From Phlyctochytrium arcticum (taxonomy: Eukaryota; Chytridiomycota; Chytridiomycetes; Chytridiales; Chytridiaceae), in NCBI GenBank assembly GCA_025602905.1, contig JAHLKI010000014.1:248001-312000 (forward strand): a stretch of DNA of 64,000 nucleotides. Direction: 5' to 3'. The position numbers and the translations under genes are program-made. Every line of letters starts with the position of its first letter. The stretch's first letter is position 1. The notes beneath the pieces are model-generated. The model did not search any database, had not been told where the DNA came from, and was given only the letters and a program-made list of their open reading frames with translations. This document shows positions 50,488-62,511 of the stretch, one piece after another.

Positions 50488-52204
50488 TCATGCTTCGATT
50501 TTGGCAGCAGGGGCCGTGTCTTTAGCCGACTCGTCCAACTTGGCGTCACCAGCAGCAGCTGGAGTAGAGGAAACGTCCTCACCACTGTTGCTCCGGCTCA
50601 ACGCAGCAATCTTGGCTTCAGCGGCTGCCTTGGCCTTTGCGGTCGCAGAAGCTTGGTTTTCTTTGTACCATCCAAGTTTAGTTTCCAGGGCTTCAATAGC
50701 TTTGGGAACACCGGCCACCGATGTGGGAAGGTCAATCTTGAGTTTACCGAATTGGTCAATGAGGGCAAAGTCAACTTTGAAGGGTTTGGCGGTGGGAGCG
50801 ACATCCGTGTTGGATAATTGTTGCTTACGGCCCTTTTTGCCGCCCTTCTTGCCACCGCCCATGACCAGATAATCCTCATCATCCTTCTTCTTCATGAGTA
50901 CCGCGCCTTCTGGTAGTCCCTCCACCTTTCGGATGCCTGTTGGCGTTGGGCTGCTGCCGGATGAACCCTCAGTTGGCGCAGAGACGGCCGCCGACTTGTT
51001 GGTGCCAAAAGAGTTCAAAAACTTGATCAAAGCATTGCACAGGTTGATTTCGTCGGTGTAAGCGGGAATCTCTGCCGCCTCCCGCTCACGCTCAGCTTGC
51101 GCGTTGAGACGGTATGTCTGTTCCTCTTGCTTTTGCGCTTTCCACTGCTCCTGTTTACGCGCATATTGTTCCTGCTGGTACACATGGAAATCGTTTTTTT
51201 GTTGTCGGAATTCGGCCTTGAGGGCTCGCATACGATCAAACTCGGCATCCAATTCAGCTTTAATGGATTTACGGTCCTGGAATAAGTCATTGACACTGCC
51301 CATCTTGTTTTTTCGTTCAGCGTCGAGTTCGGCAAGTTGTCCCTTGATGGTCTCAATTTCCGCGCGGATTTTCTCATTCTCGGGGTTCATGCCGTCCAAT
51401 TCAGCGCGAAGGGCATCGAGTTGGCGTTTATCGTCTTCGGCAGAGGCCTGTTGTCCGCCAAGTCCATCCAGGATTTTTCGGGCCTTTTTCAGGTTAGAGA
51501 TTTCTTGTACGATCCGCTTTTCCTCATGGAGAGTTGCTTGGCCTGTCAACTGCTGGCGCTCCAAAGCCCTGTAACAGATTTAGCAAAAATGCTCATCAAA
51601 GTTTAAATGTTGTCACGTACGCTATTTGTTGATCAACCTCTGCAACAGACTTGTACCCGAGCCGGTCTTTGGAAGAACGGGTATCATCATTCTACACAAA
51701 ACCCTATTTTAGAATCTCCAATACACTATACCAAAACTGATATCATACCTTCTTTCTCAGATTGGCCTGGATAGACTTGATCTGATCAATGAGCTTTCGA
51801 CGCTTATCCCCGATTTCGTTGCGCTGCTTGGTAAGAACGTCCTGCGAGTCTCGGAGCTGCTTTCGCCGGTCGGTGAATTCGTCCCGGATATTGTCGCTTC
51901 CGTTGAGGCGATCTGAGGCTTGGGCCTAACGAGAAGAAAAACCTTAGGACCGGTAATTAGGGGAAAAGTGTGCAGGCAGAACCCACCAGCTTCTTTTTGA
52001 GTGTCTCAATGTTGTTGTCCACCTCCTTCAAGTCCTATAAAGATCAACGGATCCTTGAGTAAACATGCATTGCTTTTATCGATATAACCAACTTACGCGC
52101 TCATACGCTGCTTGATCAGGTTTGGCGACCACCTTCTTTCGTTCCTTCCCTGCCTCCGCTACGGGAGCAGCCTGTGGCTTCTCGTTTGCTTCCTTTGCTG
52201 GCAT
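50488..52204 (-). CDS. BFR1: Bfr1-like coiled-coil mRNP/nuclear segregation protein
   Basis: Bfr1 associates with polysomes and mRNPs and affects ploidy and secretion in yeast. Several exons. MPAKEANEKPQAAPVAEAGK leads into KKVVAKPDQAAYERDLKEVD, then a long coiled coil containing RRKLIDQIKSIQANLRKK, AEVDQQIAALERQQLTGQA and EEKRIVQEISNLKKARKIL, the family signature. Further helices include SIKAELDAEFDRMRALKAEF and EIPAYTDEINLCNALIKFLN. A C-terminal Lys/Gly patch (GGGKKGGKKGRKQQ) may bind RNA (inference). Confidence 0.9.
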
Positions 52205-52576
52205 TTTGTAATGTTTGCTTGATCTACGGCTCGTTTTGCGGCATTTTGGTGACTTTTGTCGCTGGCTCACGTGACCAACAAAGTCAGCAAACTCAGACAC
52301 TCAAACCTGCCGCATCAGAGTGATCTTGAAAGCGATCCCAACCTCCGAATCCCTCCCTGCAACAGAGAATTTATCAAGGGACTCTATATGGATCATCCCG
52401 AAAGGCTTCTAGTCGCGTAACTTTCCACTCTTTCCGACGTTGCCGACAATTCCGTCCCCAAAACAGGTGTGTGATCGCAAGTTGGGGGGTCAAGGATATG
52501 TCACTAAAGTGTGGTTTAGCAACCAAAATCTGGAGGAGGCTTCCGCCCTCTAGTAGCCGCGCGATCGCCCGGATCA
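52205..52576. other. Divergent intergenic region between BFR1 and the EXS gene
   Basis: Likely shared promoter. A possible upstream exon/intron of the EXS gene lies here (donor at about 52466 and acceptor near 52519), but no ATG could be joined in frame. Confidence 0.35.
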
Positions 52577-54595
52577 TTGGCGCCTGACCCGTCGTTGAAT
52601 TCGAGTACCACGAGTTTCCAGGGCCGACCCACCACCTCCCCTCAGAGAATCGGTGAAGACGTTAATAACTGGCACCCGAGTGTTGCTGCAGAGAGGCAGA
52701 GGTCCGCCTCGCATCGCGCCACGCGTACTGTGCTCGGCGACCTGGATGGTGGAGACGCATCATCCGTAGGACATGAGCTTGGCCAAGATTTGTGGACGGT
52801 AAATGCAATGCAAGAGACGTTGGGTGGTCTTAAAAGCACCGTGAAAAATGGAATGGGCATGCGGACGTTTCTAATACGAGCTGTGGGAGGTGCCCTCCTC
52901 CTTGGGTTCGTCTATTTCTTCTCTGAGACGGCATCAGGCCTGTTTCATGGATTCACCTCCCTCCCACCCTATTTCCGAATGCTCTTCCTAGTCAGCTTAG
53001 GAATATGGTGCTGGACCATGAACGTCACCGTCCTCGAACGATCCGGGATTGATGTACATATGTTATTGGAATCCGAGCCGCGATTGCCCAATATGCCCAT
53101 GCCCCGCGAAGACGAAAAATCGTTGTATGCGATTGCCACGTTTTTTACGGGAGTTTCGGCCATGGGATTGATTATATTTAATATGCTTGCTACAAGATGG
53201 GGTGAAGAAAATGCCGAGATTGCACCCAGTCTGGCGTTTATCGGGTTGCTCGGGTGGGTTGTTTGGCCGAGGAACGTGATGTTTGCCCGTGAGCGCAAGA
53301 GGTTCATCCAGTAAGTTTACCCCACTTGGCAAACCACTGATAAAGATATCCTGACTTGTGTGCCACAGCTCATTACGACGCGTGGTCCTCGGGGGGCTAG
53401 CATCCGCAGTCCCATTCTGCGATGTGATTCTAGCCGATATTTTGACCTCCTTTTCGAAAATTATGGGCGACCTTCAGATTGTTTTTACGGATCTGGTCAT
53501 CGGTGGTGACGAACCTCCCAACAAGAATGTGGCCAAGAAACAGTTGTCGATGCTTTCTTTAATACCGCCACTTCTCATCAGGTGCGACATGTTTTGTCAC
53601 CCGTAGTTGCCCTCATCAGGGATTTATACTAACTGGCTCTGGTTTTTAGCCTTCCATTTTTATTCCGGTTACGACAGTGTCTTGCCGAATATACCCAGTC
53701 TCAATCTCGGTCGGTTCGGTCACGGCACCTTGCGAATGCACTCAAGTACACAACGGCATTCCCGGTCATTGCGGCCGGATTTGCGATTAATTGGATGATG
53801 GGTGCCACCTATGAGGCCCATCATGATGTGAAAATGCGAGAGATGCAGCAGAAGGACATTGAGAAAAAGTTGCATAGGATCTTGATGTTGTGGTGAGTGG
53901 CAAGTCATGAGATCGAGGGATTCCACGCGGTTTATTCTGTAAACAGGGTCATATTCTCTGCAATACAGTCAGTGTACAGCCTGTACTGGGATATTGTGAT
54001 GGATTGGCATCTGGGCAACCTTCGGCCTGCCAATTTCGAGCAAAAACGCGGCAGCGCATCGGCCACAGGAGGCCAACCCGGAGGAATAAGAGCGGTTACT
54101 GATAGCAGTCGATACCCTTTTTTTCTGCGTCCCATGCTTCATTTTCGGCGTCCGGCCATTTATTATTTGGCGATTTTGATTGATACGCTTCTACGAATGT
54201 CTTGGATTGTGCGGATTGCACTCCTCCAAAAAATGATTGAAGGATTGGTGTCGCATCACCCGGCGGATATCGGCACGATCCTTAAATTTGATCGGCCGCA
54301 AGAAAAGCAAGCATTGCTGGCCGCCGACATTGCGTTGAAAATCCTGGAAATTTTGAGGAGATGCGTGTGGGTCTTTTTCCGGATGGAACGAGAGTGGGTT
54401 TCCCGAGGGCTGGCAGCCAATCGGCCCAAGAGCAACCTTCATGTCAACATTGTCAGCAGTGGGGATGCGTTTAGTCCTGGAACATATTTTGGGCGGTTGG
54501 ACACACCGATGGAACAGAGTCCGGATAGCACTGTTTTATGGGACATGAGGGGGAGCACCCTTCCCCCCACCGGCATCGTTTCGGATACGGATTGA
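52577..54595 (+). CDS. ERD1: EXS-domain membrane protein, Erd1-like
   Basis: Erd1 is a Golgi protein needed for retention of ER luminal proteins and glycosyltransferase recycling (phosphate export has been proposed). Multi-exon, multi-pass: hydrophobic segments at FLIRAVGGALLLGFVYFFSE, MLFLVSLGIWCWTMNVTVL, AIATFFTGVSAMGLIIFNML and others. The EXS part shows PFCDVILADILTSFSKIMGDL, YWDIVMDWHLGN and FFRMEREWVSRG. No SPX domain is present, which favours Erd1 over Syg1/XPR1. The coding frame is open from about 52520, but there is no in-frame ATG before 52808, so an unseen first exon or a start at 52808 is likely. The family is secure; the N-terminus is not. Confidence 0.82.
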
Positions 54596-54692
54596 ATCCA
54601 ACTTTTTGTACATATCTCTGATCGGGTTTTTATGGTAATCTATTTAAGGATCGTCTTGAGTAAACAAAAAAATGTATGATAGTAGTAGCAGC

Positions 54693-55116
54693 TCATGCGC
54701 CAATGCCCTTGCTCTTGGCGAGGGCGGTAACCTGGCCATCTGCCTCGATATTCTCAATGTGAGGGTTGGTGGTGAAGGCAGCTGCATCAGGATTAGCCAT
54801 GAGCATTGGGGGTTCTAGCTGTCAAAATCAACTCACTGAGGGTGTTGTCGGGGAGCGTCGCGCTGAAACCCTTGAAGGCCGTGTCATAAATGTGACCAAT
54901 CTTTCCCCCTGCGAAGCAATGCATTGTGAGTAGTGGTTCTGATCAAGGAATAAGAGAAGAGCATTACCCTGGGCCGTCACGTCCTTCTTGGCCTTTTCAA
55001 TCTCGTCCTGGGGAGCAGTGTTCTTGAACATGACAATGTAGCTTCCGTGGTCTATCATTGGTTTAGTATGATGGACCTTGAGTGAAATAAATAGGTCCCA
55101 ACAACATACCTGCCAT
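54693..55116 (-). CDS. PBI2: Proteinase B inhibitor (I9 propeptide-like)
   Basis: Small cytosolic inhibitor of vacuolar subtilisin-type proteinase B, also linked to vacuole fusion in yeast. The first coding exon is 7 nt (55110-55116, ATGGCAG), then DHGSYIVMFKNTAPQDEIEKA, KIGHIYDTAFKGFSATLPDN, and a last exon with NPHIENIEADGQVTALAKSK. YIVMFK, the Gly-x-Ile and KGFSA..LP blocks and the VE.IEADG-like end define the inhibitor I9 fold. No signal peptide and no protease domain, so it is a stand-alone inhibitor. Confidence 0.9.
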
Positions 55117-55459
55117 GGCTATTAAATGTGTTGATAGAAAGTGGAAAAGGAGGTAGATAGATGTAGGTAGGTAATGGAGTTGGACGAAAGTTAATGGGGA
55201 GAAGGATGAGCTGCCGCCGTCGTGAGCTGTGAGACTGCTGCGCAGCACCGGCAGGTGACACGGTGACAGGCATGACGTCGTGATTATTAGGACGCCAAAA
55301 ACGAAGATTTTCACTCCCTTTTTGGGGACTTTCCGTCCCGATTGGACGTTAATGACCATCCTGCTTAAGGTGCGGGATTGCGGTTGGATGAGAGGTCGTA
55401 TTATGGCTGATGGGAGCAGAAAGTATGTAGACGGTATATGTAGAAAGGTTTGTACAAAA

Positions 55460-56357
55460 TCACCGCCAACATTTCCTCGGTTTTGTCTTGCTGTCTGACT
55501 TCTCGAGGGCTCTGAGTATAGGAGCCGCAGAGTTTCCCGAGCTAGCATATACAGACTTTCTAGGAGACTCGTAATAGGAAGGATGATTGGAGGGATTCTT
55601 GTTGGATAGCATTCTTGGCTCTGGTCGCCTGTTACGCTGCGACATGTGGTAAGAGATATTCCGCAGGACGTCCTGGACATCACAATCTGTGGATGATCTT
55701 GTTGGTCCGCTACCATCTTTCCCCCCAGCATCTTTCAAAATCCTCCTTTGGCGTTCAATTTGTCGGTTAGCAGTAGCAGAGGGTGGGCCGCGCAGACTTG
55801 CATTTGTCCGTACAGCTTTTCGCAACTCTTCCAAGTACAGTTGCATGACTTTCTGAAAGTCGGCCTCGTGCTGGCGTACCGCAAGACCAAGTTCTTTCTT
55901 CACGACATCTCGGAGTTTCGGTACACTCATAGGTGTAGAAGGGGCTGTTTGTCGTGATTTTGGGGATTGGACTCGTGATCCCAATGCTCTCATAACCTCC
56001 TCTTTGACATCCTCTAGTTCGAAAGTCAATCGGGATAGCTGCCGCGATATGACTTCGGCACGCTCAAACGTATTCTTGGGCGTTGGAGTTATATCTGACA
56101 CCAATAATTGAGTGCTAAAACCGACATGCCAATGATCCATTAACCTGTACCTCTTAATTTTAGAGCTTCAGACTTGAAAGTCTTGTAGACAACTTCTGTT
56201 TCACTCGCTTCTTCCATCGCAGTCAACCCTGAAATCTGGTATCTGATCTTTAGGCCAAACTCGCAGATATGATCTCAGTGGAGGCCAAACCCACATCATT
56301 TTCCAACTCAAGTAAGAGCTGTTCCCATTTGTAGTTGGTACGCCAGTCATTCGACAT
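55460..56357 (-). CDS. Coiled-coil protein of unknown function
   Basis: Start exon MSNDWRTNYKWEQLLLELEN at 56357, then exons giving LTAMEEASETEVVYKTFKSE and DITPTPKNTFERAEVISRQL. Residues about 10-130 form a heptad-rich coiled coil broken by a Ser/Pro segment (SRVQSPKSRQTAPSTPMSVP). The C-terminal third is basic and Ser/Pro/Arg-rich, ending SKTKPRKCWR. The first intron uses a weak GTTTGG donor. No domain recognised. A cytoskeletal or kinetochore role would be a guess. Confidence 0.55.
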
Positions 56358-56762
56358 GATTCCAGCTTTTGCTTTGATTATTCCCTCTCTCTACTATGAA
56401 TTCACTGTAATTTTGGCTGGAAGTAAGCACCGGTCGTGCCTATCACCCAAGTATGTTTTTTCATATTGCGCGACCCTATCAGAATTGAGTCCGTTTGTTC
56501 ATGAGGATTAGGCTCAGTCTGCCTTTGGGCCGGTGGGATACAGGGTGGTATACATCATGAGGAATAGCTTGCAGACCTTGCCAGATCTACAAAAGATTCC
56601 CGAGCGGAATTTGCAGACTGCGAAGATTACGTAACACTCATTTCGCCGTAACGGGCAAATGAACCATTGAGGTCTTCGCAGATTTCGCTGGGTCTTCGCT
56701 GGGGTCTTCGGTGACTTGGGAGCCTCGAGATCGACCAAGAGAACCATTCAGAACCGACAAAA

Positions 56763-58825
56763 ATGGCAAACGAAAACGATTGGATTAGTCGCCCACTGGT
56801 GGTAATCGATGCACTGGTAAAAGGTAGGAAAGAATTTTGCAGCGATTGCCCCTGAGTTTCTGCTGATTGGTGAATTAGAGGAGGGCCTGGGAGCCGAGGA
56901 GATCCGGCAGCGATTTACCGCCGTCTTTGGGCCCGAGAACGATTTATCTCTCATTCCATCTCTCAATTCTTCACAAGTGGTTCGAAAGCAAACCCTAGTC
57001 CGATTTCGCTGTATGGTCCAGGACAATTCTTTCAACTCACAAGAGTACTTCAAAGATGTCACGTTGCGCAACCTGGAAACAGGAGAGACGAAAACAATCC
57101 CAACCCTGTATCGGGATGCGGTATCTGATCTTCCGGGCTACGTCGTAGTTGAGGACGACTCACGGTGTTTCACGCCCGATCGGATCGCGGAAAAGCACCC
57201 AGTATTTTGCGTTTCGGTACCTGGCGAAATGACTTGGGTTCGCGAAGGTCTTGATGGAGGTTCTCACCACGGTAGCGATATTCAACATTCAATGAACAAC
57301 CTCACACTCCAAGATTCTGGCCCGGGTCTGGAGCCACATCTCCGCAGCAAACTCCCTATCCCAACCGAATCACACGCCAGAGCGGCCTTTGTAAAGACCT
57401 ACGGCCCGGATCCGGGATTTCAGTTGAACGATGTCATCGAGGTTTTAGGTGTCATAGAATACGCGCAACCGGAAACAGCTGAGGGAGATGAGGAAATTGC
57501 CGTTGATACGCTTACAGGCTCAGAATTTGCCATGCCAGTTGATGGGGCAGAACATTCCTTCTTCCGCTCCATCCCCCGAATCCACGTACTGCTTCACCGC
57601 AAACTGGACCGCTCTAAAATGAATCCAGCTACTGTAGCCACCCAAGCTACCATTGAAAAAATGGGCAACGTGGATCCTGAAATGTTGAAAGACACCCTGA
57701 TTGGGTCCCTGGCCACCGCCCTCATGGGCGACCGCTTGGCAGCAGAATACGTTCTCCTTCATTTACTGTCCAAAATGTAAGTTTGCTAAAGATTCTGAAA
57801 CATAAACTGATATTTGACTAAAAAATCGTGGAACAGCCATCACCGTACCCTGGACGAAACCCCAGTCGGGTTCTTCCCCTTGAGCATTTGCGGATGTCCC
57901 CCGGCAGTCGACGACCCTGCCTTTTCATCCACCCTCGCCAATCTGCTGAAGGATCTCGTCCCACGATTCCAATACCTCCCACTGCGGGTGAAATCCCTCA
58001 ACGAAGAAGTGCATATGGTACCCGCCCAGGGCCGCGAAGACGGATCAACCACCAACTTGGACTCGGTCGTCGCTGCTGGCCTTTTGCAACTTGCGGATGG
58101 GACGAGTGTATTAGTCGATGAGACGTGCATGGAGGATGGCTTGCTCCGGGAACGAGGTAACTACCCAATTACATTCCTTTGGTCAACTTGAGTACTCATA
58201 TCCCGTTATAGGAATAAGAAATCTACAGCACCTGCAGGAAGTGATTCGGTCTGCCAAACTACCGTATATCATCCAATATGGCGAGATGCGACGCGATGTC
58301 GATCTTCGGATGCTCGTCATAAGTCAGGGCCGATGTCTTTTTGGTGTAAGTTATTGTCGTAAAACTTCTCTTCACATTCATCTTGTTCACGCCTTTGAAT
58401 AGATTGACTGCGCTGTACCTTTGGTCCGCGGTGCATCGACTGAAGACTCGGCTATTCCTCCCGAGATCCTATCTGATGCACGAACTGCACTGGAATACTA
58501 CTCTACTTTACCGTACGAGGTCCCACCCCAATTAGTCGAACTGATCGGCCGCCAATTCGCCGAGCAGCGATCATCAGAACATTCCAGTGGTCAACCCATC
58601 ACAAGCAACCTGGATTTGAGCCGACGACTAGAGATTGCGCGTCTGGTCGTTAAGAGCTTGGGGCGCACGGAATTGGATGTAGAATGTTGGGAGTGGGCGG
58701 GAAGGTTGGAGGCTGAGCGGGTGAAACGGGTTCGGGCTTTACCTGAGCGGAAAGAGGGACCTAGGCCACGAAATGTACCAGTAACGACGGCGGCTCCCCC
58801 GGTATATGAGCAGGCTGGTCGGTAA
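56763..58825 (+). CDS. MCM-binding protein (MCMBP/ETG1 family)
   Basis: Binds MCM3-7 and is thought to unload or chaperone MCM complexes. The start exon MANENDWISRPLVVIDALVK splices over 57 nt to EEGLGAEEIRQRF. Family blocks: VRKQTLVRFRCMVQDNSFNSQEYF, then GFQLNDVIEVLGVIEYA, AEYVLLHLLSK, LDETPVGFFPLSICGCP, a VDET-type loop (SVLVDETCMEDGLL) and YIIQYGEMRRDVDLRMLVIS. C-terminal helical part ALEYYSTLPYEVPPQLVELI and an Arg/Pro-rich tail. Length about 630 aa fits the family. Confidence 0.93.
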
Positions 58826-59011
58826 GCCTTATTTTGGTAGATTGTAGTTATATATATATCGAGTAGGAATTGGTATAACTTGCTTGAAAAATCTTCAGAA
58901 TTCTATTCCAAACTTTGAGATTCCCAATTACAAACAAAATTCAAAACGCGATTCTGCTGGTTTGCGGTTTGCGGTTTTCACACTCCGGCGATCTAAAAAC
59001 TTTCCATAAAT

Positions 59012-59578
59012 ATGGAACGGGAGAAGAGCCCAAACCACAGTTCACCGCCTTCCGACCACGACGCCAAGTCACCGACCACCACCCCAACCCCACCACACCC
59101 TCCCATCCTAGATTCCGCCAATGAACCCCCAACAGCGCAAACAACCCGCTTCCAACTCGAACTCGAGTTTGTCCAGTGCCTCGCCAACCCCTCCTACCTC
59201 CAATTCCTAGCCCAACAACAATACTTCTCCGATCCCACATTCTTGAATTACTTAGCTTACCTCAGGTACTGGCAAAACCCGACCTATGCCAAGTACATTG
59301 TATACCCCTTCTGTCTGGATATTCTGGGATTATTACAGCATGCCGAGTTTAGGGCCGCATGTGCGTCGCCGGATACCGTCAAACTGGTTCATGAGAAGGA
59401 GTATTGGAGTTGGAGGACGTATAGGAAAAATCGGTTGATGGAGGAACATAAGGCTATACCCATTCCACCGGATATCGTGCAAGTGAAGGGACGGGAGGGA
59501 GAGAGTGGGCAGGATAGGATGATACCACCAGAACCTGTTCTAAATCAAACGACCCGCGCATCACCTATCCCACAATAA
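59012..59578 (+). CDS. MED31: Mediator subunit 31 (Soh1)
   Basis: Conserved subunit of the Mediator middle module of RNA polymerase II. Single exon, 188 aa. A Pro/Ser/Thr-rich N-terminal extension of about 45 residues precedes the Med31 domain: [64 protein letters not shown]. Typical Med31 is 100-130 aa, so both extensions are lineage-specific. Confidence 0.96.
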   Translation: MEREKSPNHSSPPSDHDAKSPTTTPTPPHPPILDSANEPPTAQTTRFQLELEFVQCLANPSYLQFLAQQQYFSDPTFLNYLAYLRYWQNPTYAKYIVYPFCLDILGLLQHAEFRAACASPDTVKLVHEKEYWSWRTYRKNRLMEEHKAIPIPPDIVQVKGREGESGQDRMIPPEPVLNQTTRASPIPQ

Positions 59579-59710
59579 TCTCTCATTTCACCTATTTGTA
59601 CATAAACCATCAAATGATTCCATTTTCCCAGTTTTATTTCTGCAAGACACGTTCTTGGCATCAATCGTAATATGCGATACTCAAGAGATCCTTACGGGAA
59701 ACTACTACCC

Positions 59711-60434
59711 TTACAGCTGAATCTCCCGTATCCCATCCTTGTCTACCACCTTGATCGTGAATTCCGGCATCTGGGCAATGAATCGCAATTTGAGTTCCGC
59801 TATGCACTTTTTGAGCACCACTTTGGCCTCCTCCAATGTCATGTTCTCCCGCCAGTATCGGTCCATTGTTGACATGCAAAAGTAAGATGCGTAGCCGTGA
59901 GCGGCAAAGTTGAGTTTGACCATGGCTCCCATGTAGTCGATCCAGTAGAGCTCGGGAATGCTCGTTTTTGGGTCTGTGCCTGCAATCAGGACGCTGACGT
60001 GATATGGGTTCTATGGGGAAAGCGTCAGAACGATCGGTAATGGTTGGATGCAAAGTACTTTCTGCTCCTCACCCGAGATCTCAAACTATCTGCCAGCTGC
60101 CGCCTAGTGTAGCTCGCCGTTCCGTGCACCGACAATGGAATCCCGTTCCGAATCCCGTACAACTGAATATTCCGCTGCACGTATTCCGCAAACTGCACCG
60201 TGTCCCCCGCCTCCCCCGTATATAACATGACTGTGTTTTTGTTCAGGTCGCGCGACTTGTCTTCACCCTGCTTCATGATGACAATAGATCGGGCTGTAGT
60301 TCGGTCTGCAGCTGTGAGGACAAAGTCCTTTCCGACGATTCCGAATAGTGCCTAAACATTTAGTTTCCGTCAGTCTCCGTTTTATTCATGCGACCAAAAG
60401 ACATCCGCCAGAGAAACTGGCAACTCACCTCCAT
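59711..60434 (-). CDS. PRE1: 20S proteasome subunit beta-4 (Pre1/PSMB2)
   Basis: Non-catalytic beta subunit of the 20S core. The first coding exon is just ATGGAG (60429-60434); a 77-nt intron follows, then ALFGIVGKDFVLTAADRTTA from 60351. Further landmarks: GEAGDTVQFAEYVQRNIQLY, RRQLADSLRSRNPYHVSVLI, PELYWIDYMGAMVKLNFAAHG and VKVVDKDGIREI-like end (IKVVDKDGIREIQL). There is no Thr-1 prosequence, as expected for this inactive subunit. Stop at 59711-59713. Confidence 0.95.
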
Positions 60435-60843
60435 CCCGATATTCTGCCCTTATGGTGTTTTGTAAATGTTGCTGCTAGTGTGATGTATAGTCCGTTGACG
60501 CTCAGATCTTGGCTTGCCGCGCGTCCAAAAGTGATATTCCTCATCGCTTGAACGATGCGTCACGCCAAGATCACGTGATTACAATTGGGTCAGCAAAGCG
60601 AAATTTCACTTTCCGACAGCTTTTCATCGAAACGAGAACCCGTTATGTGTATGTCGGTGTTGACCAAGTTACTTATTCAGAGGTCTCACGAGTGTATGCT
60701 TGGCTAAAAAGCTAGAGTGGTGGGGAACTCCAATGACTTTCATGTCATGTTCAGCTTATGTAAAATTTCCGGGCAATGCCCGCAAACTTCCAAAATTTGG
60801 AAATAAATACAGAAATGCAAGAAAATCTGTCAAAGTAGAGAAC
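60435..60843. other. Divergent intergenic region, PRE1 and SHIPPO gene
   Basis: Likely shared promoter. No canonical proteasome-element match was verified by eye, and no RNA gene seen. Confidence 0.35.
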
Positions 60844-62308
60844 ATGGCGGCCACGGCGTCTGCTATCCAAGACCCGCTCATGGCAAACATCAACACAAAT
60901 CTAGGCCACAGTGTCGGGTCAAACAAGAAAGGTTGGAGCCTTGGTCGGTGCGGCAGATTCATTTTGAAAACAAGTAGGCCTAAAGTCATACTACCTTAGG
61001 AAAGAAGCAGCGGCACTTGAAACTTTACATTCACCCACCAAGTATACCAACGAAATTCCAGACTTTCCATTTCGATGATCGAGAGGATAAGGCATTCAAC
61101 TCTACCGCTCCCCGTTTCGATAAACGCTTAGTTAATACAGTAGCCTGCTTTCTTGCAAATATTACGAAGACTCATGAGAATTTCTACAGGATGAATTGCC
61201 GGGTCCGGGCTATTACCAATTTAAAAAGGCCGAGCAACTGGGGGAAGGTGTTTCATTATCTCAGAAAGGGTATACCAACGGATTCGTATCAAAGGTATGT
61301 ATGCAACCGGTTACCATCGTCCTCACCTTGCTAATCTCCCGTCAAGAGCAAGCGCCTCGCCAAGCCTGCGACTGATCTAGAAGTTAACCTTCCAACCCAT
61401 GGAGATTCCACAAAGTATACCCCCCGAAATCCCGTTTACAGTTATTCCGTTTTGCATAACCCTTCACCCGCCTTTCGTTCCCCATTGATTGCCCCTCCCG
61501 CATTCGCTTCCATCCTCCCAACTTGGGGTGCCCGTTTTGATCGGCCATCCCCAGGTCCCGGCCACTACGCCCCAGAACGTATTCCACGGCGGGCGCAGGC
61601 GGGTCCCGGAGCAGGCGAGGGAGGTGGGAAGGAAGAGAATGGGGCTCGGAGTGCTTTCATGAGCAAAAGTCGCCGGACAGAGATCAATGAGGCAGGAAGC
61701 ACTCCGGGTAGGGATGCACCAGCTCCGGGAATGTACGAAGTTGAGGTAGAAGGAAAAGCGAGAGGTGGGGGAGGTGTAGCTGCTTTCAAAGCCACTGCCA
61801 GACCGAACGTTGTCTCCAAGTAAGCAGCATCATATGTATGCCATGATTGAATAAAAGCTCAGCTTGAGACAAAGGCACACGGAATTGGTCCCGGGACCAG
61901 GGACATATAATCTAGACATCCGCGAACACCTCCGGGGCCGGTAAGACAATTCCATGGCTCGAATAGAACGTAACTAACCACATCGAAACCAGAACCAACC
62001 GTCCAGGGCCCTCCACGTCGATCGCTGCCATTCCGTTACGTCCCACGACACCTCTTTCAAATCAGTATTCCGTTCCAGGTTCCAACGTTCCACCCATCTC
62101 AAATCCTGGTCCTGGGATGTACGATCTTGCCCTCGCGGCAGATAACATCTTGCGTAAAGCGCCAACGCTTCAAGCTGCCTTTGTGAGCGCATCTCCGCGA
62201 TTTGCTTCTGCAGGCTGGGGGTCCGCCCCCGGGCCCGGATTTTACAAGCCGATAGACGGTGCGCGAGCGAGAAGCTATCGGCTGAACCTGGAGGGAAAGT
62301 GGGCATGA
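60844..62308 (+). CDS. Sperm-tail PG-rich (SHIPPO/STPG) repeat protein, flagellar
   Basis: Exon 1 MAATASAIQDPLMANINTNL, then several exons rich in Pro-Gly-Pro-Gly-x-Tyr motifs: LPGPGYYQFKK, SPGPGHYAPER, APAPGMYEVEV, VPGPGTYNLDI, NPGPGMYDLAL and APGPGFYKPID. Between them lie segments of the kind FNSTAPRFDKR and AFVSASPRFAS, the usual '(S/T)xxRF' partner of SHIPPO repeats. Proteins of this class line axonemal microtubules (STPG1/2, ODF3/CIMAP). At least six repeats. With the TTLL gene it indicates a flagellated life stage. Confidence 0.9.
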
Positions 62309-62511
62309 GGCTCGATGGACCCGACGTGTAGATAGATCAAGGGCAGGTCGGAACTGAGGCATACCTCCGACAGTGTCAAGATAGTATGTTTGAGGTGCTT
62401 TGTCTAGAAAATCTCTATCGTTTATGTACATTTACTAGAAAATCAAGAATAGATCTAGACACGCCGCTATTGTCTTGCCAAACATCATAATTTTAACCGC
62501 AGTCTGTTTTG